64,000 nucleotides of DNA from Cytospora piceicola (lineage: Eukaryota; Ascomycota; Sordariomycetes; Diaporthales; Cytosporaceae), in NCBI GenBank assembly GCA_023375675.1, contig JALQBC010000054.1, positions 62,001-126,000 on the forward strand. Reading direction: 5' to 3'. How positions within the stretch are numbered: the first letter of the stretch is position 1; each line of letters begins with the position of its first letter. Below, one piece after another: positions 1 to 11,900 of the stretch. The position numbers and the translations under genes were made by a program. The notes under the pieces are model-generated. The model saw only the letters and a program-made list of their open reading frames with translations, did no database searches and was not told the DNA's origin.

Positions 1-1850
1 TCGGTGCAAATACCACGAATAACCAAGTTATGGGATCTCTGCGCTGCGGGACAGGACGGCTGGTTACCGATTCCCCACGGTCGTTTTGCTGTTAAGTCTA
101 TGTATCATCCCGATGGCTAAAGATTTGATAGGGTTAGTACCCCCCCCCCCCTTATTATCTTTGTTTCGACTGCGCAGTGGTCGGGGGCGCCGAAGATTTC
201 TACAACTTTATAACACTATGCTCAAGGCGGACTTTGCCTGGAAGACGATATCGTCGCTTTTGGTGCAGGATTCTTTAGTGTATCAGCCGAGTCCTGCAGT
301 GTAAGAGACATGTCTAGCTAGGATAGCTTCTCTATCTAGCTAAGGGATTAAAAAAATTACTCGAATAAAATAAAATGCGTAGTCAGTTGATGTTCTTGAT
401 GGAATCAGTCTGTGGAGCAATAAAACATGGTTGATTTTCAGAAAACCTTTATAATTCCCCGGGATTTGCAACTGTCTTTTCTTAGCTCTTCGGCGAGGAC
501 TATTCCGAAGGCCTCATGAAGAATCCCGAGTATTTGCCGCCGTCCTTCATCACGACTAGCGGGACGGCCATGTACTTAAATCGGATATCTCACTTCTTTG
601 GCTTCACAGGACTCGCAAAGAGGATCGATACAGGTTTCTCGGGCAGCCTGGTAGCGCTACATATCTAGCATGTCGCAACCTCCAACTGGAAAGTCGAATC
701 TAGCCACTGCCGTGGGTAGCAGTATTATGTTGAGTCCTTATATGTGTATTACCTTGTCTAACATGGGCGTTCTCGGCAAGGAAGATCGATTCTACTTATT
801 GTACCTTCGCTCGGGCGGTTTTAGACGAGGTGAGGGCGTAGCCACACTGAGTCTCGGTCCGTTTTGTGCGACGGCGATTACGTCCACGCAGTCATCCGCG
901 AGTCGGTGCTGAAGCAAGATGGAAAGACATCCATGATAACATTCCCCTCCCTGAAAACGCACTAAAGACTCATCGTAGAGTGCTATAGGCGAGTGGAACT
1001 AGACATCCCACAGACTGGCTACGCCGTGAGGCCATCGCACGCACTTCTCAAGCTGCAAAGGACCGAGCTGAAGATGATGCAGTGTTTTTCGGCCCGGTTG
1101 AAATTGACGCTGGTCATAGAAAAAGCGTCAGTGGCCTTGCGGCGATTGTCAAAACTGTGAATGCCCTTCACAAACGGCTCATCCCACCAAACCTGAACTA
1201 CGAGAAGCCCGATCCGAGGACTTCTCTAGCACCATGGAAAGTGCAAGTTCTGCGTATTCTTGTCCCGTGTCATGACAACAGAACGCTAGGGGCCTCAATC
1301 AATAGCTTTCGGTACGGAGGAGCCAAGTTACATCTGATTATCAAGGGCACTCCCAACATATACATAGACGGTACGACTGACACAGATGACACAATCGGTA
1401 GTAATAAGGAAGAAGCTTCTCTGTCGCTATATCTACATTCTGGGCCGAGGTATCGGCATTATTACAATATTATTCGGTATTTGTCAAGTTTGCCATGCAT
1501 ATTGTCGCCAAAAATGGGCATTCCAGGGCCGAATCCCAAGACAACAAAAGCCGTGGACCAAAAGCTAACAGGCATTGTGCGCCCGGACAATGTGAAGTCC
1601 GTCTACGCATAATCACCTCGGATCACGCCTCGAGAGTGATGCACCATAGATAGCAGTATTGCATTTGATAATCGATTAGTCGTTCAATAGGAATGCCTGA
1701 CCAAGAAAGTCGATATGTCCAGCAATAGAAGTGGTGGTTTCCTTGGTGAAGCCTGAAAGCCCATTGTGTATTTGGGCGCTCCACACAGTGTACCTTGTTC
1801 ACCAAGACAGTCTTCGGCCAACTCACCACCAAGGTCAATTGGGATCCAAG
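1..1850 (+). pseudogene. Broken ketosynthase (KS) fragment of a fungal highly reducing polyketide synthase
   Basis: Translated pieces in changing frames follow a type I iterative PKS ketosynthase in order. KLWDLCAAGQDGW (about 25-63) is the KS start. DIVAFGAGFFSVSAES lies near 248-295, NRISHFFGFTG near 575-615, and GGFRRGEGVATLSLGP near 815-865. SVSGLAAIVKTVNALHK and RLIPPNLNYEKPDPR (about 1,127-1,220) and INSFRYGGAKLHLII (about 1,300-1,345) are the KS C-terminus. A post-KS linker resembling the KS-AT adaptor runs to about 1,850. The copy is dead. The active-site cysteine region reads DTGFSGS, where family members have a Cys-Ser-Ser core. The HGTGT histidine stretch is deleted between TGYA and EAIA. 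The third motif reads GPVEIDAGH, with the usual lysine changed to Glu. Stops, frameshifts and a 13-base C run near 141-153 add damage. The N-terminal end lies outside the window and no acyltransferase was recognised downstream. Changes include transversions and indels, unlike the RIP further right. Confidence 0.85.
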
Positions 1851-3906
1851 CTCAAGAATAAATTACGTTTTGGGCTATTCTCAACAGCTCTTACTTAGAA
1901 GTTTTGGTTGTCGGGTCAACCTATCGTTGCCTCTGTAAAGCTATGTATAACTATGTATGATGTGGTGTTCATGTTGAGGTGGGTGGCACAGTGTACTACC
2001 TCTTCGTCATGCAACTTGACATTTGATGATAAGAACTATAGATGGAAATAGTATGGCTATAGAACCCTTGAGCAGAGACCTGGTCATACGCAGGCTCATC
2101 AGCCTGCGAGAATCTAGCCGTGTAATGCTGTTCATGTTGTGTCGGCTGAGATACATTCCGGGGGCCTGGTGAAATCCCATCTGAACGTTGGTCTGCTCAG
2201 GTGGTCACGCACACTCGGAACACGACCGTCTTCGCCGTCAGCAGCAGCAGCCTAACGATGACGATACAGACTAGCGGTGAAAACGGCAGACTTAGCTGTC
2301 ACGACGGCACCGACTATTGTAGTGACGAAGATATTATCACCGATTACTTTAAGGGTCGTTGATAGCATCGACCGTCTCCACCACGCCCTATACTTAATTA
2401 TATTGCCGGAAATACCGTGATATCTTCGTAGTGCGGGCTTACCCACCACATTAATAAGGCACGAGACCCGACGGACGCCTCGGAAGTATTACTGCCCAGG
2501 TGGTACATGAGTACCTGCGCACCGACTTCACCGTCTAATCATGCGCTATCCTCGTGTCTTGATTTTCCTCGTCATCCCCCTCATCATCTAGCTGCAAAAA
2601 GCTCGAACACATCAAGAGCGACCACCCACCAAACTATAACAATACAGCTTACCGAGGGAACCAAGGTTATATCCCGAAAGAGAAAAGGCTCAATTACCAT
2701 CAGACGTGCAACAGAGCTGCTGCTGCTTAGATATCGGTTTTGGAAAGGATCTGCTGCTGACATCAAATGACTACGAAGGACGGTATAATTAGATCTGCCC
2801 TGCATCTTCAGGCTGACCGACCTTGACCTTAACAACAGCGATCTGGAGTCCAACGCCTCATTCCTGCGCCTCAGGATGCTAGTGACGTAGGTAAACAAGA
2901 TCCATCCGTGGTCGAGCGGACATGATATGACATGTCGGGCTGGCTGGCATCACTGAGTACGTGTACCCCTGTGATTGTTTGGAACAAGCGTTTGGAATCC
3001 GTGCTAAATCTGGATGGTAACAGCTTCACTGCAACCCCTACTGGACTTAGGGGACAAAATCTAGTCTCATGGTATTATTTTTCATAACGAAATATTTAAT
3101 ACACGCTTCTATAAAATGGGTTAGGGTGTTTTGTGGCTGGAGAACTTGAAGATGTAGTATTACAGGGACCAGTTTCTATTTGTGATCAGAGCAACTCCTC
3201 CCCTAAGGTAATCATGTGCCACTCAATCACTAAGTTTAGATAATAACGAGAACGAAACGGACATTATGGTTGTTTTTAACAACTGATGTGGAATTGATAT
3301 TTGCTAGTCTGGTAACGATGTGAGTGTGGTCTATAGCATCTATTATCAGATTAATTGTCCGAATAATTACAGGCGGGGCAAAAGTTGCCAATGTCTAGGC
3401 GGCAGAGTAGGATAGCGGGGTAGTGAGATAATTCCAGCTGGTAGCCAGCTGTCAAGTATACCGATAGCATATAACAGAGAGCATATAACAGATAACAGAT
3501 AACAGATAATGAATTGTGCCACGGTACGTACCAAGGTACTCCAGCAGGTACGTACCTGAGTAGGCCACTGACAGAGAAAAGAGTACTAGAAATCTGTTGC
3601 GCTTTCTTTTGTGTCTATCGTATCTCAAACTACTATTATTGCTTCAGACTGTAGTAGATATGGGATTTCAGTCCTTCTAGATACTATCAATAATTGAGAA
3701 GAGATAAGATCTATTGCCAGGCCTCGGGGTTTCATGTTGATTTCAACCCGTTCATCTCTTCTTGCACAAGCTTGCTTCCTGCGCGTGCAAATTTGTGCAG
3801 CACCCTCCTCCACCCAGACAGGTCGAGCGTGGACGATGTCCATCTTGTTATATTGGGCTGCATCTCGTTTACGGGATGATCCTGTTTGGCCAAGGCCTGC
3901 ATCTTG
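1851..3906. other. Gene-poor stretch, nothing recognised
   Basis: About 2 kb of balanced composition with only short overlapping frames on both strands. No motif could be matched to a family. It may contain further decayed PKS sequence downstream of the KS fragment, but I could not find acyltransferase or dehydratase motifs. The only structure seen is the small repeat and palindrome cluster at 3,467-3,556. Confidence 0.6.
3467..3556. repeat. Short ATAACAG tandem followed by two GGTACGTACC palindromes
   Basis: Five near-copies of (AT)AACAGA lie at 3,467-3,510. Two identical 10-bp palindromes GGTACGTACC follow at 3,523-3,532 and 3,547-3,556, 24 bp apart. This could be a simple repeat plus a paired binding site. 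No neighbouring gene is recognised that would give it a role. Confidence 0.6.
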
Positions 3907-4015
3907 TCTCCTCTCCTCTCCTCTCCTCTCCTCTCCTCTCCTCTCCTCTCCTCTCCTCTCCTCTCCTCTCCTCTCCTCTCCTCTCCTCTCCTCTCCTCTC
4001 CTCTCCTCTCCTCTC
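3907..4015. repeat. Pentanucleotide microsatellite (TCTCC)n, about 22 copies
   Basis: An uninterrupted array of TCTCC over 109 bp. All bases on the plus strand are pyrimidines, so the tract is a perfect homopurine-homopyrimidine run. The period of 5 keeps long open frames through it (SSPLL repeats in all three plus frames). This explains the short ORFs overlapping it, which are not genes. Confidence 0.97.
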
Positions 4016-4397
4016 GCCTGGCGAAACTGCTGACTTACTATCCCTTTCCTCCTTTCCAGCTGCCTACTCAGAGAATTCTATTCTCTGCTGGGCTATCAAT
4101 CTGACCTGGACTGCAGGTGACAAACAGACAGACAGACAGAGACAGACTTCTCTTCCGTTTCCTTTCCAACCTTTCACAACTCTCTTCAGGCTGCCCCTCG
4201 ACCCCAAAAATGTTGTTCTGTCGGTTGCGTGGTTGTTGTTCAATCTAACTATGGCGATGGCATCGCCAGAAACTAAGGTACCTAAGTATGCTATAGCCAA
4301 ACGGCATACAGTCGGGCCGGCTGGACCTAACGCACAGACCACATTTAGGTCTGTGCAACAAAAAACGATGTGGACCCATAGCTGTCTGCTGTAGTAA

Positions 4398-5048
4398 CCG
4401 TGTGGAGGCCTGAGCCTTGCTCGCAAGGAATTGCCCACGGTTCCGACTTGGAGACGTTGGTAGGCTTGGGTTTCGATTTCATCTATTTTCACGGGCTCTG
4501 CGACGCGGTGGGCTTGGGTGGCTTCAGTGCGGCTGGCCTTTCTATCTATCTAACTCCACGATTGCGCGCTGCCTGGACCCCAAACTGCACTGTTAGTCTA
4601 TAGAGACACCATGATGCACCTAAAAGTCGTGGTGAACACAAAAGCCGTGCTGCATATAAAAGTCGTGGCATACACAAAAAGCCGTGGTACATATAAAAGT
4701 CGTGGTGTATAGAAAGCCGTGGCGCATACAAAAGACATAGTAGCATACATAAAACGCCGTGGCGATCACACTGCCTAGGCCTATGCCCATAATAACAATG
4801 TGGAGATCTCCTATGCCCTGTGGCTACGATGGACGAGGGTATGTTGCATAATGACTTATTCCTTGCGGCTGGGGAGGCGATGGATCTTGTGTTTCCAAAA
4901 TACAATTCAATACTCCACGGATCATAAAATAACAACACTACCACCATCAACAACAACAACAGCTCTCTGCCCTCCATGCTTCGACACATTCCTACTGTCA
5001 GTGGAATTACTTAAATTATCTTCTCCTACTTCGTTTACGGGCTTTACT
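4398..5048 (+). repeat. Degenerate direct duplication, copy 1
   Basis: Three separated blocks match 5,824-6,315 in the same order. 4,398-4,416 (CCGTGTGGAG..TGAGCC) matches 5,824-5,842. 4,447-4,470 (CTTGGAGACGTTGG) matches 5,898-5,921. 4,809-4,833 (TCCTATGCCCTGTGGCTACG) matches 6,076. 5,035-5,047 (TTACGGGCTT) matches 6,302. The offset is about 1,426-1,451 in the left part and 1,267 in the right part. The change is explained by the minisatellite present only in this copy. No coding function was identified. Confidence 0.75.
4622..4768. repeat. Minisatellite of about eight 18-21-bp units (AAAAGYCGTGG core)
   Basis: Units start near 4,622, 4,640, 4,658, 4,676, 4,695, 4,713, 4,730 and 4,751. Each begins AAAAG(T/C)CGTGG or a close variant, followed by an A/T/C-rich spacer such as CATATA or CATACAC. 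The first steps are exactly 18 bp and later units drift. The array lies inside copy 1 of the 4.4/5.8-kb duplication and has no counterpart in copy 2. Confidence 0.9.
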
Positions 5049-5823
5049 GATTACCTCTCAGTTGCTCTTTCCCAGTCATGGCCCCCATCACTCTGGATAA
5101 CTCTTCCTCAATGCACAATGCTTATCAGTCACTTCCTCTTGCCTATAATTCGGTATGCTCACTACTGCACGCTGTCTCGAATCCTGACAGTCCTAAGAAC
5201 CGGCTTCCTTTTCCTTGCGAAGCACCTTAATAGCTACATCTCGCATGGGCTTCTTCAAGACACGTCAAGCTGCGCCCCTGTCAGGCCCTGGCCTGCCCCG
5301 ACATATCGAAGGCCCCAAGCATTCAACCCGTCCTCTCCCTCTCCTGCCTCTTCCGGACCTTGGAACCGACTGGCATATTCACCATTTGCAACCCTAGTCA
5401 TCGTTGACGTCCTGCCTTGGCGCTTTGCTTCATATCTACCAGCTGATTGACCAACCAACCGACAAACAAACGGATTGGCTCTGTTTCTCTTTGAGGGCAA
5501 CCAAGAACTCTTCGTCCTCTCTCCTCGGCAGCTTTGTCAGTCTTCGGTCTTCCCTTTCCCAGCTTCCCTCCCCATCTCTATCCGACACTCCCTGAATCCT
5601 CTTGCACTAAGCGACACCACAGCACTCACCTCTCCCACCTATATGCCCTATGCTTTGCCGCATCCTCGTCTTTCCTTCGCCTCTCCCTCTCGCCATCAAA
5701 AGCCTTTATTCTTTTTTTTTTTCTTTGCGTTTACTCTGGTCACGGTCCCCCACCTTTGCCTGTCTACCTTCCATTGCTCCAGGTTTCCACATATCTCCGT
5801 GGTTTTTGGTTGCCCTGGCGTGG
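5049..5823. other. Pyrimidine-rich stretch, no gene recognised
   Basis: The plus strand is strongly C/T-rich, for example around 5,310-5,350, 5,510-5,580 and 5,700-5,720 with a poly-T run. Such tracts occur in fungal promoters and 5' untranslated regions, but no downstream coding region is recognisable. Overlapping frames on both strands here are low complexity and were not called. Confidence 0.6.
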
Positions 5824-6315
5824 CCGTGTGGAGTCTTGAGCCCCGACCGATCTGATCCCTTGCTGAAGGAGACGAAAGGGAAGGGATCGCCCACCCGCTT
5901 GGAGATGTTGGTATGCTTGGGTGGAGGGTCTCCGGAGATCTCCTTCCCATGTAACTCCGCGGTCTCTGCAGTACACCCTGCTTGCTTGCGGGTGTTCGGC
6001 ACGCTTCTTGGGCCCCAGATCATTGCCCGTTGCTCCCCAGTATAGATGGGCCGGTGCCCACGATTACTGGAGTTGTCCTATGCCCTGTGGCTACGACGGA
6101 TCAGAGCCTGTGCAAAGGCCTGGCCGTCTCCTGCGGCTGGGCGTCAGCCACAAGTATCAGTGTTCTCTGTCCTCCAGCCCGGGTTCTTTCCTCACCTTTA
6201 CGCTTCTTTGGGCTCTCTATACTAACCAGCGGCATTGGCGTACTTGTCGTCGTTGTCGTCGTCATCATCATCATCATCATCATCCTCATCATCAGTGAGT
6301 GTTACGGGCTTCACA
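5824..6315 (+). repeat. Degenerate direct duplication, copy 2
   Basis: Partner of 4,398-5,048, with the same block order and sequence (GTGTGGAG, CTTGGAGATGTTGG, TCCTATGCCCTGTGGCTACG, TTACGGGCTT). It lacks the 18-bp minisatellite array. No domain is recognised in translated frames. Confidence 0.72.
6240..6297. repeat. Trinucleotide microsatellite (GTC/CAT)n
   Basis: A run of GTCGTC followed by CATCATCATCATCATCATCAT with one CTC interruption. It creates spurious frames reading poly-His or poly-Ile on the plus strand and poly-Met or poly-Thr on the minus strand. Confidence 0.95.
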
Positions 6316-7989
6316 GATCCCACCGCCGTCGTCATTATGCCTCTACTATTCTTCCGCATAGCACTATCCTGTCTCACAGCTTAGCCTCCTCGAAACTCTG
6401 ATCGAAACAATGCCTCTTGATCCTAGTATCCCTACCCTGTGGTACAATACCCACTTACTACCACGGACCTGCCAGCCCTCATCCAGTCAGGGGTTCTCCC
6501 CACCCAGATTATGTCCCTACCGAAATGTAGCTAGGGGCTTGGGGGAGGAAGGTGATGATATTTCAATCTTGACCATGTCTTCCCTCCGTCTTACTATTTT
6601 GGTCATCTCACTGCCAACCTTTCCAACAGCGAAGAAGCTTCTGTTAGCTTTTGTCTTCACCCCAGTCTCCCATCTTTCCATAACCAGCTTCATCCACCAA
6701 GTTTTGGCAGGGTTGCATCGATTGAGAATACCACCCTCCTGTCCGTTCCCGTGTATCTCTTTATTCCAGCGCGTTGACCTGATTTCTTTTACAGATAACG
6801 ACCAGCGAAACCCTGCTTCCAGCTTCTCTCCGTCTCAACCATATCGACCATCTTGATCATCCTGGCATCCATATTTACAGACAAACAGACACAAACACAC
6901 TGGAGAAACAGACCTGGGAAAGAGGAGGATTTCGGTCGACTTGCTTAATTAATTTCTTCCGAGGCACGAGTGACGAGGGTCCGTTTGCGTGATGGCTGTT
7001 CCAGGCGGCTAAGCTGCAGACAAATCTGTCAATGGCCTTGTTGTCGTCAGGTCTTGTCCTTGGGTCACGTCCTCCCTCGACTCCTTTCCGGGCTGGTCCA
7101 ATCCTTCTGACTCTCTCTAGTCTCTTACAGCCAGCTCTTCCACTACGTACTCACCCATGATGTTCCTCCAACACCTCGCCGTCGCCTCTCGCCATCCCGA
7201 GCTGCGTTGTCGTCACGCCCCCCATCCTCCCTCTTCATCTCCACCTTCAGACCTCAAAGCGTCTAACTTATTTATCATCTTAAGTCACGGTTTATGGTCA
7301 GGTGTTTCGCTCCAGGCCGGCTGGCTCCTAACTTCCCCTCCGAGGCCAACCGAGAACTCGTCGTCTTCAACACCCCGGCGTTCCTCCTTCTCCGGTCTCC
7401 GGCTTCCGGTCTTTCCTTTCCTCTTTCCCAACTTATCTTCGTCAAATTTTCCCAAGATGCTCCCCTCGACACCATACCATCGTTTCGATAGTCCATGATT
7501 CTGCATTATATCACGCCAGTGTAAGCTCGCGGAATACGCATCGCACGCGGCAGGCCATGCATATACTACCCACCACAGTACCTACCCTTCTTCCCTTTCG
7601 CCAGCCTCTCCCTTCTCCCTCTGCGCATCCTTCTTCTTTATCTTCCCCCTTCCCCCTAGGTTTTTAAAACCAATACAAATCCTCATGACTTTTAAATTTA
7701 AAGAATTCACTTACGACTTAGATCCTCGTACCTGCGGAGATAGCATTACAACCTCCTCCTCCATCTCTCGACACTAGGCCAGCCGCGCCTTACAAGCCAC
7801 CTCCTCGTCTTATTACTGGATGGATTAACGAGAAACGCGACTCTCCAGAAGGGGCACCACACGTGCCGCCATAACCCCCATCACCACCAACTCGCATCTG
7901 TTCCGAACTGGTCAGAGTAATATAACCGGACGACACACCTTTGCACCCATTGCTCCCATCCTGTTCTTACTCCCCAGACGAGTCAATCA
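6316..7989. other. Pyrimidine-rich, gene-poor stretch
   Basis: C/T-rich plus strand through most of 6,400-7,800, with several short frames full of Ser and Pro that read like shadows of composition bias. No conserved domain was seen. Part of 7,760-7,989 may belong to the LINE remnant that follows, but I could not match it. Confidence 0.55.
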
Positions 7990-8900
7990 CGCCAAAAGTT
8001 CTATTTATAAGACAGTCGATACTAACCTCACAGCCTTTAGAGCTTTACAGAAAGCTCGACGCAAGGTCATCACCGTAATAGCGGAGGCGGTCAACGCCGC
8101 TCTCCTCCCCTTCACCCAGGGACACTACTAACAGTGGGCACAGGGTACGGGCGAGTCCTTCCGAAAACTCTCCTCCCTCTCCCTCCTTCAGTAATTTGTT
8201 AACAAAGACGGACGTGTTACCTCGCCCTAGCCACCTCAGTTTCGGCCGCGCCACTAAGGCAGGCAGTATCTCGCCAAGTGGAGGGTTCCCCCGCAGGCAA
8301 GGCCCCAACAGCACCAACCGCAACGCAACCAACAGTCCGTCCATCTTATCCTCAGTGACCTCCCCGTCATAGACACCGAGGTGTTGCCTGGCATAGAGTT
8401 CGGGTCGGATTACACCCCGATCCTCACGGAAAATGCCATAGGACACATTCCCCGGCCTCGGCGGGAAGGCACTCATAAGCACATCATCGAGCTAGAGTAC
8501 GAGGAGAAGTTTGCGGAACTCCTCTAAGACTCCGCAGCCAACCTACCCGCACACTTGCGCGCACACGAGGATATCCAAGACCTTGTCGTTACCATTACTC
8601 ACCGCATCCTTATAGTCATCAAGGCTATTGGCCGGGTCCTTCGGGGAACAGCAAAGAGACAAGCTGGTAGAATAACGAGTGTGTACAAGCCGCCAAAGAC
8701 CTCTGAGATACTTCGACCCCCGCCTCAAGTTCCAGCGTCACGTAGAAACATAGCCTCGAAGGCCATGGAAGTAACCAGCCACCTTCAGTCGCTCGACCGA
8801 ATTTTCCGAGGCTCAGCACCGCAGCTCACCGCAAGGGCGGCTACGGCGTGCATCCTCCCGGTAGTGCTTTACGGAGCCGAAGCATAGTGGAACGCAGGAA
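7990..8900 (+). pseudogene. LINE (Tad1-like) ORF2 remnant with the polymerase core missing
   Basis: A plus-strand frame near 8,345-8,440 gives LSDLPVIDTEVLPGIEFGSDY. This resembles the C-terminus of a LINE endonuclease, where a GSDH motif is usual; here the His is Tyr. Residues typical of the endonuclease-RT spacer follow. At 8,730-8,887 the frame reads ASKAMEVTSHLQSLDR then TACILPVVLYGAEA, which matches the thumb end of Tad/I-type LINE reverse transcriptases. The palm, including the YxDD motif expected between these two parts, is absent, so this is an internally deleted copy with stops (one right after GAEA). The open stretch 8,555-8,887 is the longest surviving piece. It is not AT-shifted, in contrast to the LINE at 41.7-47.3 kb. 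Confidence 0.75.
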
Positions 8901-11900
8901 GGCATCACGGCACCCGGTACTAAAGATGCCCGATGGGAAGTACAGTCTGTTCAATCATCTATAACCTGTTTATCTACTGATATCGAGCCCTTCCTCCACC
9001 ACCCCTCCTCGTCCACTCCTCTCTTACAACTTGTCTTCAGTTTTACACTCTATAATTACCCGCTGATCCAATACAACAGATATATTTACATAGATAGTCC
9101 TGTCCGCCTTAAAGTCAACACTTGGTTTCTTCTCTTCCGCCTGCTCACGCCCGCGTCTACTATATCTGCTACTGTTAAGAAGCCCTTAGTCGTCATCAAT
9201 CAGCCCTCTCCCCTAGCAGACCACCTGATCTGCTGCCCAGACACAGGGACAGCGGCTATCACTATTGATATATAAGAAGGTCTACCAGCTATGTGCGTAC
9301 TAGTTTAATTGGTCGCGTCTGGCCCGATTGCGAAGAACTGTACTTACTTCACTGTGTACCAGTTTCTTATTCAGGTAGGGGCACGAGCGCATGTTTAGAG
9401 TGGCTAAGTCACTCGTGGGGTCGGCGCATATGCCCGCCAACCGTCCAAATTTATGATGCCCTTCATCCACGAATAACTCTCTATGCAGTTTTGGAATAGT
9501 ATAATTCGGCAGCATGAAGCCTGCAGAATCGAATGATCTGAGCCAAAACCTGCAAAATACTTCTTTTGATAAGGAACATGAACATGGTGATGAATCCGGC
9601 GGTACTATGAGCCTTGCGGTTCCAGCCAGGTCGACAAGACCACAGTTGCTATCGAGAGCCTGGCTTCGTCTTAGTATTAGTAACCTCAAGATTTGGTTTT
9701 GGTACCCTTTCTTTAGCAGCTCACGCATTAACGGGACTCCCCGAGCCTCGTCGAGAAGGACAACAGCGAACCGCTGCCACCCCTTCCGTTAATTCTACCG
9801 AGCAGTTTGTTTGTTCTACGTACTGGTTGTTATACAAGCGGTAGCGTTAACACCAGGAGGCCCGTATCCTGTTGCCCGATCCTTTCAGTCAAGCTGCTAG
9901 CGGTAGCTCTTTCAAATATATACCGGGACGTAGAACCGAGCAACTAGCGGGTTAAACACAGGCACGACGAGATAGCGGCATCGCCGGTATAACAGGTCTC
10001 CCCTCCCCTAGCTGCCATTATAAGGATACGGCAGCTGCTCTATGCCTACGCGCCGGCGCCCTCGTCGTCCCTGTTCAGTCTTAGCTCTTTAAAACGTCGG
10101 TGAGTAGCTCTAGGATAATCAGTTTTATGCATTCTCCTATGTTAGTCTCGGTGATCCGCAGCAGATGTCTGAAGCCGAAAGTGAGATCGAGACGGAGATT
10201 GAGCATCTTCAGAGACAGCTCGTATGTCGGGTAAGTAGAGTTATGCTGTATTCTAAAGCTCCGGCTTCTATGTAAGCATGCAGAGAGCAATTTCCGCTAT
10301 TAAAATCGCTTCGGAAGCAACTGAAGATATATAGCTATAGACCCTTCCGGCGTCCTTAAGCGGCCAGGCGACTGACTCACTTGTAGTCAAGCTTTTCGGC
10401 TCTTTCTAAAGCAGAAGCGAGGCTATGTACGCACTGGTAGTCAAGTCTATAATCTGATACGACCTCTACTATACTCCTAACTCCGACGAAGTCATTCTTC
10501 GCAATACAGATAAAGACTCAAATTAAGGTAGATTGTTAATCTGGTAGCACAGAAGTAGTAGGGTTATACACTCTGAGCCCAGCACAATAGAAGCTCTTGA
10601 GCCAGAACGAGGCTATCGACTTACAGTTATTATAATACGGATAAATTTAAATACCTCTGTCGACAAGCCACTACTAGGTACCCCTACTAAGCCTATATCA
10701 GTAAATATACTCCAGGCTGTTATTGCAGGCCGAGGAGTTACTTTAAGTGCAGTGGTCCCGGATGCCCAAGACGTATTTACAAGTTCACGCCAACTCCATA
10801 ACGTCCGTCTATCAACCTAGTGAATATCGCTCCCCAGTAAACAGATGTTGAATTAAGAGGTGGCAGATACCGGTATGCCATACGCAACTCCTCAAAAACA
10901 ACGCTCCCATACTTACTCGAAGCCTTGTTCTGAACCAAAAGAGAGATCCGAAGAAGCTCGGGTGATTTAGCGGAATCAGCCTTCGCACACTTGATGATTG
11001 TTGGTTTCTGGCACCTTACGACTGAAACATTAGAGATCTACTAAGAGTACCAATGCATTTAGTTGTGTGGCAGCATATACTCGCTAGCCCAAGGAAACCC
11101 GGCAGTACTGACAAGGTGTGGAGATATGTGTATTCGGCTGAGGTCCTCGTAGTTGGCTCAATACCAGGGACCCATGAATATTAGAGGGGCTTTCATTACT
11201 GACTCGACTGTTCGGAGAGTTGACGCCGTCTTGAGATTCCCTATAGGGATATATTCCGGGATAAAGTTTTTGATAATATGCTTGGTAGTATCCTTGATAT
11301 GCTCTGGGGTGATTTTCTCCATGTGCTCTGAGGCATCTGAAGCGTCAGACAGAGGGTTACAACGATTAAGCACGCTTGCGAGATTATCTTGCTCGGAGTG
11401 GCGCAGCTAATCATCATGATAGGGATTCGGAACAGGTTAGAATAGAATTCATATTGCGGTGGTGGGGAATATCAAGGGGAATGTAAGTAAGGGATTATTT
11501 CTTGTATTATACTGAGTGCCTCAAGTCGGCTCACGGTTGACATATGTCAGGTACAATGATTATAACGCGAAATATATATAGATACTGTGTGTATATAGGC
11601 GTTGTCAAGTACCATCTACCCTTGAGTACAGACTTATATATATATATATATGGAATGGTACCTAGACCTAAGTGTTTTACTCGGATTTTAGGTGCGTGCT
11701 CGGTGATGTTACGCAATAAACAGGTCATCAAACGCCTGCATAACAGCCAGCTTCACGATGTCCGAAACCCACGAGGAAAGATCGTCGAAGATGTGCAATT
11801 CCTTTTTTTCTGTAGAGCTTGTTAGGACTGATCAATTGAATTGGTTGAAGACCTGTAGAGTCTCTGTGTGGGTGAGGAAGATGGTGAGGAATCTGGCGGG

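Noticed and set aside
3734..4394. Overlapping plus-strand ORFs of 72-210 codons across the TCTCC array
   Set aside because: They are open only because a 5-bp repeat has no stop in any frame. There is no domain outside the array.
5475..7498. Many short Ser/Pro-rich or Lys/Glu-rich ORFs on both strands
   Set aside because: They are mirror images of pyrimidine-rich composition, overlap each other in several frames and show no recognisable motif.
8045..8482. 145-codon minus-strand ORF
   Set aside because: It overlaps the plus-strand LINE endonuclease remnant, whose motifs are recognisable. The antisense translation is not.
9300..9728. 142-codon minus-strand ORF and overlapping plus-strand frames
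   Set aside because: No motif, no codon pattern that favours one strand, and no neighbouring gene context. Left within the unassigned stretch.
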